Shown piece by piece: positions 1 to 4,826 of a DNA stretch of 5,147 bases (position 1 is its first letter; the number at the start of each line of letters is the position of its first letter). The DNA comes from an uncultured Coriobacteriaceae bacterium (GTDB taxonomy: Bacteria; Actinomycetota; Coriobacteriia; Coriobacteriales; Atopobiaceae), in contig CACXZL010000171.1 in the NCBI GenBank assembly GCA_902772085.1, positions 1 through 5,147 of the forward strand, written 5' to 3'. The notes beneath the pieces are model-generated. The model had not been told where the DNA came from. It made no database searches and saw only the letters and a list, made by a program, of their open reading frames with translations. A program made the translations under genes and the position numbers.

Positions 1-53
1 GTAACGCTCCAGGAACGAACGGCATGTGCTGTATTTACCGCATTTGCTTTGGC

Positions 54-1451
54 TTACAGCCCGAACAGGCCGCAGTACATCGGCGTGAAAGCCATGACGA
101 TTATCAAGATCAAACAGGGCACCGAACCGAATTTCAGGACGTCAAGCGGCTTGTAGTAACCCCAACCGTAGCTGAACAGGTAAATCGGCTCGATCCAGAG
201 GAGCATCGGCGCGCATGCCCACATGGCGGGGAGGTATAGCATCGCCATGGGCGTCGCACCCAGGATGGGCGCCAAGGTGAGCAGCGGAGGTCCGAACAGA
301 GCCACGATGGCAGGTGCCGTGGGGATGAATGCGCGGATCACGCAAACCACGAGGCCCATGATCAAAAACGCGAGCATGAGGTTCATACCGCCCATGCCAG
401 AGAGCAAGGCGTTCACAATCCACGCCATGATGCCCGTGCTGCTCATGCCGCCGATGAGGACGCCGACCGAGCCGATGGTGAACGAGAGGTCCCAATTGAT
501 GCGTGCGGCCGTGTCTTTCCATTCCAAGACCCCGATGCCCGGCAGGAACATGGCAGCCATGCCGAGCACAGCAACGATAGTCACGTTCATAGCGGGGATC
601 CACGTTCCCAAAAGCCAGCAGACGATCATAATGGCGATGATGACAAGCGTGCGTTTCTCGACAGAAGTCAGGTTCGAGCCAGCTTCTTCGAGGCGACGGT
701 CAAGGTCGGCGAGCGCTTCATCGCTCACATGCTCGGGCTTGTAGATGCGCGTGAGCCATATGCTCGCAAGGAGGATGGCAAGCAGCGCGATGGGAGCGAA
801 CAGCAAGACCCACTGCAGGAACGTGACGGTGACGCCTGCTTCGCTCTCGAGCAAGCCGATGATCAGGGCATTACCCGGCGTGCCAGCAGGGGTGATAAGG
901 CCGCCGATACCAGCGGTGGCCGGTATGCCGATCATCAGGCATTTGCCGAGGTTCGACTTGCCAGGAACCGTGTTATTTGCCTCGAGAAGGCCATGCGAGA
1001 TGCTGAGGAAGATGATGCAAGTTGCCAGGTTCGACATGAACGCCGACACGAGGCCACACGCAAACATCAGCGAAATGACGAGCATCGACGGGTTGTTCTT
1101 CGTACGGCTCGTGAGCGCATGGCAGATGCGCAGGGGCATCGTCGTGTTCTCGAGCGCAATCGACACTGCAAAGGTCGCAATGGCGAAGAAGAACGCCGTC
1201 CCGCCGAATTGGGCAAACACGTCGCTGAGCGTCATCACTCCCAGCAGCGGCATGAGCATCATCATGGCCAGCGCGGAAACGCTCATGGGGAGGGAATTGC
1301 AAATCCAGAGGGCCAACGCGCCGCCGAACACGCCAAGAGAAAGGAGCGCTTCGCGCGTGACGCCATCAGGAGTGGGAAGAATCGCGGTCAGCATGATGAG
1401 CGCAACCGCAATAATGATGCCTATAATACGCCTTTTTATACTTGCATTCAT
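54..1451 (-). CDS. SLC13/DASS-type anion permease (sodium- or proton-coupled organic-anion transporter family)
   Basis: An integral membrane protein of 465 residues, the usual size for the divalent anion:sodium symporter (DASS/SLC13) family, which imports di- and tricarboxylates or sulfate. I see about a dozen hydrophobic segments (for example residues 8-27, 34-52, 84-100, 123-150, 211-235, 268-288, 357-373 and 441-461) and a charged cytoplasmic loop at about 236-268, which fits two inverted-repeat halves. The first-half signature region is VSAFMSNLAT (135-144), followed by a TPAGTPGN loop (187-194). The C-terminal KPLDVLKFGSVP (434-445) is typical of the family. The family's SNT tips are altered: the first reads Ser-Asn-Leu (140-142) and the second-half counterpart appears to be FIPTAPA (375-381). 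Substrate and coupling ion therefore cannot be assigned. The ATG start is preceded by GGAG- and AGGAG-type sites. It is the second gene of an operon with the URO-D-family gene 14 bases upstream. The family call is firm; the substrate is unknown. Confidence 0.88.
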   Translation of the reverse strand: MNASIKRRIIGIIIAVALIMLTAILPTPDGVTREALLSLGVFGGALALWICNSLPMSVSALAMMMLMPLLGVMTLSDVFAQFGGTAFFFAIATFAVSIALENTTMPLRICHALTSRTKNNPSMLVISLMFACGLVSAFMSNLATCIIFLSISHGLLEANNTVPGKSNLGKCLMIGIPATAGIGGLITPAGTPGNALIIGLLESEAGVTVTFLQWVLLFAPIALLAILLASIWLTRIYKPEHVSDEALADLDRRLEEAGSNLTSVEKRTLVIIAIMIVCWLLGTWIPAMNVTIVAVLGMAAMFLPGIGVLEWKDTAARINWDLSFTIGSVGVLIGGMSSTGIMAWIVNALLSGMGGMNLMLAFLIMGLVVCVIRAFIPTAPAIVALFGPPLLTLAPILGATPMAMLYLPAMWACAPMLLWIEPIYLFSYGWGYYKPLDVLKFGSVPCLILIIVMAFTPMYCGLFGL

Positions 1452-1456
1452 AATCG

Positions 1457-1467
1457 TCTCCGCTCCT
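1457..1467 (-). promoter_or_regulatory. Ribosome-binding region of the permease, overlapping the upstream stop codon
   Basis: Read on the minus strand, the enzyme gene ends in TAG (1468-1466). The same bases begin TAGGAGCGGAGA, which offers AGGAG (1467-1463, 11 bases from the ATG) and GGAGA (1461-1457, 5 bases from the ATG). The stop codon thus lies inside a Shine-Dalgarno-like stretch, a layout that favours translational coupling between the two genes. The overlap is seen directly; coupling is inferred. Confidence 0.7.
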
Positions 1468-2584
1468 AAAGCCCAGCGGCTGCGTCAACACAAGCCTTGG
1501 ACATCATCTGGACGTTTTCGATCTTGGCGTTGAATGGGATGTCGCAACCCGAGCAGAGCATGAAGCCAGTCGGACCGAGATCGCGGATGAGGCTCCTGCA
1601 GTAGTTGTAGGTAGCTTCGGGCGTGTCGAAGGCAAGGATCGTGGCGGGCACGTCGCCCATGATGCACATCTTGTCGCCCACGATTTCCTTGGCTGCGCGG
1701 ATGTCGGTCTGGCCATCCAACGACATGACGAGCTTCTTCTCGGGGAACCTGCGGAAGTAGCTGATGCCCCTGTCCCAATTCGAATCAAGATGGGCGATGG
1801 GCACGACGTCGTACTGGATGCACAGATCCACGAGGTCGGCGAAGTAAGGCCAGGCGAAAGTCTCGAACATCTCGGGGTTGAGAGCGCTCGGCGTACCGCG
1901 CCATCCGCCAACCCAGACGCCGAAAGGCCTGGAAACGGGGTTGCTGAAGCGCTTCTCGTAACGCTCCATGTTGAACTTGTGGATGACGTCGAAGACCTGG
2001 AGCAGCTTCTCGGGAATATCGAGGATGTCGTCGACGAGGAACGCCTCCATCGACCGACCGCCGCAGAGCATCTCGAAGGGGGTGAGCAAAGACCCGTCCT
2101 TGACGACGGGGAATCCCGCAGCTTCGATGCGCTGGATCGCGGTGGCGTTATAGGTGGCAAACGGCGCCAGCCTCGACATGGGATCGCCGAGCGTGTTCTT
2201 CATGAAGTCCTGATACCACGGGCCGAAACCTCCCTCGAGGATCACGTCGTAGTCGTCTTGGCTGATAAGCTCGGCCTCGGCAACCTGCCACAACTCGTTG
2301 TCGGGAATGTCCTCGCCCGGCACCGCGATGCGCGACAGCCAGATGACGGGAAGACCGAACGGGATGGACGTGGCGGCCTGGAGACCGTCGACTTCGCCCA
2401 TCAGCTCGGCGCACTTGATGTTGCACGTAACATTGAACTCGGGGTCGGAGATGAAGTCTTTGACCGTCGTGTTGGTAAAAGCCGCTGCACAGGCGGCTGC
2501 ACCGGAGATAAGCGGGGTCTTGTCAACCGGATCCAGAGCGATTGCCGCCTTGACCCTTTCCCAGCGTTCTTCCAGCTTGCTCAT
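1466..2584 (-). CDS. Uroporphyrinogen decarboxylase superfamily protein, probable corrinoid-linked methyltransferase
   Basis: A soluble protein of 372 residues with the URO-D/cobalamin-independent methyltransferase TIM-barrel fold. It is not a housekeeping HemE. It resembles the diverse URO-D-domain proteins of acetogens and Eggerthellaceae that move methyl groups between substrates and corrinoid proteins. Visible landmarks are SLLTPFEMLCGGRSME (165-180), PIAHLDSNWDRG (262-273), SLDGQTDI (288-295), KMCIMGDVPATIL (305-317) and the C-terminal GFMLCSGCDIPFNAK (340-354). In MtaA/MtbA-type methyltransferases zinc is held by His-x-Cys and a later Cys. Here the first motif reads His265-Leu-Asp267, while Cys347 in the CSGCDIP motif is kept. 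No signal peptide or membrane segment is seen. The ATG has a good AAGGA site (2596-2592) 7 bases upstream. It is the first gene of an operon with the anion permease and lies downstream of a PucR-type regulator, suggesting a substrate-induced catabolic role. Family is confident; methyltransferase activity is inferred and the substrate is unknown. No corrinoid protein is in the window. Confidence 0.85.
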   Translation of the reverse strand: MSKLEERWERVKAAIALDPVDKTPLISGAAACAAAFTNTTVKDFISDPEFNVTCNIKCAELMGEVDGLQAATSIPFGLPVIWLSRIAVPGEDIPDNELWQVAEAELISQDDYDVILEGGFGPWYQDFMKNTLGDPMSRLAPFATYNATAIQRIEAAGFPVVKDGSLLTPFEMLCGGRSMEAFLVDDILDIPEKLLQVFDVIHKFNMERYEKRFSNPVSRPFGVWVGGWRGTPSALNPEMFETFAWPYFADLVDLCIQYDVVPIAHLDSNWDRGISYFRRFPEKKLVMSLDGQTDIRAAKEIVGDKMCIMGDVPATILAFDTPEATYNYCRSLIRDLGPTGFMLCSGCDIPFNAKIENVQMMSKACVDAAAGL

Positions 2585-2611
2585 GGCATGTTCCTTTCTC
2601 GCTCTTGAAAT

Positions 2612-2640
2612 CCGCCTAATCGCAGGGTTCGTGCCGCCTA
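2612..2640 (-). repeat. Direct repeat TAGGCGG in the 5' leader of the URO-D-family gene
   Basis: The heptamer CCGCCTA (TAGGCGG on the coding strand) occurs at 2612-2618 and 2634-2640, a 22-base period, within the untranslated leader expected if transcription starts near 2689. Just upstream lies an 11-base palindrome TGCGATACGCA (2658-2668) flanked by further TTGCG copies. These could be protein-binding or RNA-structure elements, but the repeats are short and may be chance. I see no known riboswitch core such as a cobalamin box. Confidence 0.3.
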
Positions 2641-2695
2641 GGATATGGCCCTTGCGTTGCGATACGCAGATTGCGGGGCTTTACCCTTCAAGGTG

Positions 2696-2701
2696 AGTAT
2701 A
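2696..2701 (-). promoter_or_regulatory. Candidate -10 element of the URO-D/permease operon
   Basis: On the minus strand TATACT matches the sigma-70 -10 consensus at five of six positions and lies about 110 bases before the enzyme start codon. This places transcription initiation near 2689 with a leader of roughly 105 bases. The hexamer 17 bases further upstream reads AGAAAA, a poor -35, so the promoter would need an activator. The TGCACAAA repeat sits immediately upstream of that position. Confidence 0.45.
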
Positions 2702-2732
2702 GGAAGCCGCGCCGAGTTTTTTCTCATTCGAT

Positions 2733-2761
2733 TTTGTGCATTTCTAACTATTATTTGTGCA
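2733..2761 (-). promoter_or_regulatory. Candidate operator: TGCACAAA direct repeat spaced 21 bp, with a weaker third copy
   Basis: On the coding (minus) strand TGCACAAA occurs at 2740-2733 and again at 2761-2754, exactly 21 bp apart, about two turns of the DNA helix. Both copies are in an AT-rich island (about 2717-2790) that contrasts with the GC-rich flanks. A degenerate third copy, TGCAGTTAAA, starts at 2781, a further 20 bp upstream. Relative to the candidate start near 2689, the two good copies centre at about -48 and -69, where class I or class II activators bind. The neighbouring PucR-type protein is the likely binder. The repeat and spacing are direct observations; the role is inferred. 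Confidence 0.5.
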
Positions 2762-2803
2762 ATTTTGTAGATTTAACTGCAAACTAAAGATGTATAGAGT
2801 CGT

Positions 2804-2824
2804 CAGGCGAGAAGCGCCAGCCTG
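2804..2824 (-). other. Short hairpin downstream of the regulator gene, without a T-tract
   Basis: CAGGC (2804-2808) can pair with GCCTG (2820-2824), or alternatively GGCG (2806-2809) with CGCC (2815-2818) around an AGAAG loop. It lies 15 bases beyond the regulator's stop codon. No run of T follows on the minus strand, so it is not a convincing intrinsic terminator. Read-through from the regulator into the enzyme operon is possible. Confidence 0.25.
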
Positions 2825-2839
2825 CTAGATGGAGAGCGC

Positions 2840-4330
2840 TTACCACTTGATGCCGTGGGCGTCCACGATGGCGAACGAGAGCATCAGATACGTAAAAGCG
2901 TCTTTGTCCGGGACGGAAAGCAGCTTGTCGAACAGGCTGAAATCTATTATCTCCCGGATACGTTTGAGGCGATAGTCCAGGCTGTTCCTATGGATGCCCA
3001 AATACCGCGCGGCGTCGGAGAGGTGGAAGCTCGCGTACGTGTAGGCGTACAGCGTCTCGAAAAACTGGGTCTGGTTGGCTTCGTCGTACCTCTTCAGTCG
3101 CACCAGCTCCGGCAAGGCGTAGGTGTACAGCAAGTCGTCTGCAGCAAACGTGCGGTTGAAGAACGCAAGGCCATGTTCGGAAGCGCGGGAGAACGACCTT
3201 CCCGTCCGCTCAGACTCGTTGAGCTCGTCTTTTGCCTGGAGAAAGAAGGTCCAGCAATGCTCGATCCCCTCAAACGAATTGCTCACCCCGCAAAGGAAGT
3301 CGCCCTTCATCATGGACGGCAGCTCCACCGCGATACTCTCACCTGATTCGCACCGAAGCTCGTTTTCAAGCACGACCAGGACATCTTCGAAGATGAACGA
3401 GATGACGAACGGGTAGCGGTGAGTGACGGTGTAGTAGAGCTGCGAAAGGAGGACCGGCTCGGATTCCGAACGCTCCCGCATGACGTAGAGACGAAACGTG
3501 TCATCGTGGTTCCAGCGCAAAGCGCGAAGATACAAGAGGATGTTGGCCTCGTCGAAGGACCCTCCTTCGAAGAACAGCGAGAAGGCGTCACCGATCTTCG
3601 AGGTGGGGCTGTAGCGCGGATAGAACTGCTTCATGTGCTTGGTCATGGCAACCGCCAGAATGTTGACGAGCCGTGCAAGACCCTGGTCGAAGGGCTTTTC
3701 AAACCCGAACACAACAAGATGGCCAGCCATGTAGCCGTTGGGGAACAAGCTGCAATGCATATACTCGTGGGAGCCCATCGCCGACTGGCGCGATTTTGGA
3801 TAGGTGTCCTTCCAAACCTCGGGCAAGTTGATCGAATCCCGTAACTCGCGAAGCCTATCCGAAGAAATGCCGTTACCTTCGACAATTTCCTTCCAATGCC
3901 AGTGTATGGTCGAAGGATATTCCCGCGAAATGGCAAATGCCCTCCCATCAGGCGCATAGACGAAAGCCGGCGCCTTGAGAATGCCCGCGCTCGCATCGAG
4001 CATCTCCTGTAAACCATCCACTCGCGAAATGGAAGCCTCTAGGGAGCGTTCCCATTTGTTGAAGTCATCCAAGATGACGCATATCTCATCGAAGACGCTT
4101 TCGATGGCAACGCCGCGCACAAGGATCATATCTTCTCGATGCACAATTAGGGAGTCATCGGCGTTTGCTTCAAAGAAATCGTTTGCACAACCGACGTAAA
4201 TCGTTTCGTTGTCCAGGTACGATGAGGCTATCAATCGGGCTTTTGCAATCGAAGGCCGTCCTGTCTGGATCATTGAGACCATGTTTTCGTAATCAAGGGA
4301 ATGGTATATATCCCACATGCTCAATTCCAT
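2840..4330 (-). CDS. PucR/CdaR-family transcriptional regulator
   Basis: A cytoplasmic DNA-binding regulator. From the ATG at 4330 the protein has 496 residues. The last 65 residues form a PucR-type C-terminal helix-turn-helix: HLSDAARYLGIHRNSLDYRL (436-455) then KRIREIIDF (456-464), a sequence characteristic of this family (HTH_30). Before it, GVSNSFEGIEHCW (348-360) followed by FFLQAKDELNESER (362-375) matches the degenerate GGDEF-like CdaR region. Residues about 107-230 (LQEMLDASAGILKAPAFVYA onward, then HLVVFGFEKPFDQG near 204-217) look like a GAF/PAS-type sensory segment, and the N-terminus resembles a ligand-sensing domain of unknown type. I chose ATG 4330 because GGGAGG stands 6 bases upstream. 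The longer frame opening with GTG at 4372 has no comparable site. It is encoded just upstream of, and in the same direction as, the URO-D/permease operon, so it is probably that operon's regulator. Its ligand is unknown. Confidence 0.87.
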   Translation of the reverse strand: MELSMWDIYHSLDYENMVSMIQTGRPSIAKARLIASSYLDNETIYVGCANDFFEANADDSLIVHREDMILVRGVAIESVFDEICVILDDFNKWERSLEASISRVDGLQEMLDASAGILKAPAFVYAPDGRAFAISREYPSTIHWHWKEIVEGNGISSDRLRELRDSINLPEVWKDTYPKSRQSAMGSHEYMHCSLFPNGYMAGHLVVFGFEKPFDQGLARLVNILAVAMTKHMKQFYPRYSPTSKIGDAFSLFFEGGSFDEANILLYLRALRWNHDDTFRLYVMRERSESEPVLLSQLYYTVTHRYPFVISFIFEDVLVVLENELRCESGESIAVELPSMMKGDFLCGVSNSFEGIEHCWTFFLQAKDELNESERTGRSFSRASEHGLAFFNRTFAADDLLYTYALPELVRLKRYDEANQTQFFETLYAYTYASFHLSDAARYLGIHRNSLDYRLKRIREIIDFSLFDKLLSVPDKDAFTYLMLSFAIVDAHGIKW

Positions 4331-4336
4331 CCAGAG

Positions 4337-4342
4337 CCTCCC
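4337..4342 (-). promoter_or_regulatory. Shine-Dalgarno site that fixes the regulator start
   Basis: On the minus strand GGGAGG (4342-4337) is followed by a 6-base spacer and ATG at 4330. This nearly ideal site supports the 496-residue product over a 14-residue-longer form beginning with GTG at 4372. Confidence 0.8.
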
Positions 4343-4372
4343 AGCTCCGCATACCGCAAACTCTATGCGCAC

Positions 4373-4403
4373 ATTCTAATCGAAGCGACCTCTTCAGTGC
4401 ACA
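4373..4403 (-). promoter_or_regulatory. Possible regulator promoter with an overlapping TGCACA-like motif
   Basis: In the 155-base region between the regulator (minus) and the broken GyrI-like gene (plus), the minus strand shows TAGAAT (4378-4373), a four-of-six -10 match about 42 bases before the regulator ATG. The -35 position is poor and overlaps GTGCAC. On the plus strand TGCACA reads at 4398-4403, the same hexamer as in the operator upstream of the enzyme operon but in the opposite orientation. This hints at autoregulation, but a single hexamer is weak evidence. I found no convincing promoter for the plus-strand gene beyond a TATCAT at 4463-4468 without a -35. Confidence 0.3.
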
Positions 4404-4485
4404 TCCTCTGCCAAGTAGTCATGCCATCAAGACCTTAGGACGATTGCAACGGACAATCCACTTATCATGAAAGCAATACACCCAC

Positions 4486-4794
4486 ATGAAAGGAAGGCCG
4501 ATAGCGTTCGACTTCAAGAAAGAGTACCGCAGCCTCAACCAGCCCAAAACAAAGCCCTCCATCGTCGAGGTACCGCGCGCGCTTCATCGTCGTCGAGGCA
4601 GCAGGCATGCACATCGGCCCCTACGGAGACAAGCTGGCGCCCATTGCCGCCATGCACAAGTTCGCGAAATCGCAAGGTCTCGCGCCAGATTTCTCGGACG
4701 TGCGGCGACATCATGAGATTTACCTATCCGACCCGCGCAAAGGCAACTCTGCGAAGATGAAGACCGTCTTCGCCCTATCCGCTCCCATTCTTAA
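4486..4794 (+). pseudogene. GyrI-like domain protein, internally deleted and frameshifted
   Basis: This is the remnant of a GyrI-like small-molecule-binding protein (family members are about 200 residues). The N-terminal part reads IAFDFKKEYRSLNQPKTKPS then IVEVPR in frame 1 (about 4501-4578). The sequence resumes one frame over as RFIVVEAAG (from 4580) and runs straight into the family's C-terminal part: MHIGPYGDKLAPIAAMHKFA (from 4607), then DFSDVRRHHEIYLSDPRKGN and KMKTVF. Roughly 100-120 central residues are missing between VEAAG and MHIGPY. The first frameshift lies in a CGCGCGC tract; adding two bases (CGC ATG CGC TTC) would restore a VPRMRFIVVE-like reading. Near the end, frame 1 gives PIRSHS-stop (4774-4794), a plausible family C-terminus, implying loss of one C in the run at 4773-4775. 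The usual start just before AFDF would fall at 4501-4503, which reads ATA, preceded by an AAAGGAAGG site. Family recognition is good; exact ancestral boundaries are inferred. Confidence 0.8.
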
Positions 4795-4802
4795 CGAGTA
4801 TT

Positions 4803-4821
4803 TGGGGAGACCCCATTTTTT
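4803..4821 (+). terminator. Intrinsic terminator of the broken GyrI-like gene
   Basis: TGGGG (4803-4807), loop AGA, CCCCA (4811-4815), then six T residues (4816-4821). The short perfect stem plus T-tract lies 8 bases after the inferred stop at 4794 and supports that point as the original gene end. It also separates this gene from the convergent flavodoxin remnant, whose stop is at 4827. In the other direction the hairpin is not followed by a clean T-run, so it is probably one-directional. Confidence 0.7.
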
Positions 4822-4826
4822 GCGCG

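Noticed and set aside
1..53. Possible terminator or new minus-strand gene start (ATG at 25-23) after the permease.
   Set aside because: No stem followed by a T-run is present and the ATG lacks a ribosome-binding site. The stretch is too short to judge.
1466..2584. HemE (uroporphyrinogen decarboxylase of haem synthesis) as the function of the enzyme gene.
   Set aside because: The sequence is divergent, has the GCDIP-type C-terminal motif of methyltransferase-like members, and sits with a permease and a PucR-type regulator rather than haem genes.
729..2608. Long open frames on the plus strand opposite the permease and enzyme genes (for example 729-1469, 745-1533 and 1790-2608).
   Set aside because: Their products are rich in Arg, Ala and Gly without family motifs, and they lie wholly antisense to well-recognised genes. 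They are GC-driven shadow frames.
2585..2839. Cobalamin riboswitch upstream of the URO-D-family operon.
   Set aside because: No recognisable B12-box or matching stem arrangement was found in the leader on the coding strand.
4467..4760. Plus-strand frame beginning MKAIHPHERK at 4467.
   Set aside because: It is an alternative frame over the GyrI-like remnant, low in complexity (Ser, Arg, Gln), with no ribosome-binding site or family match.
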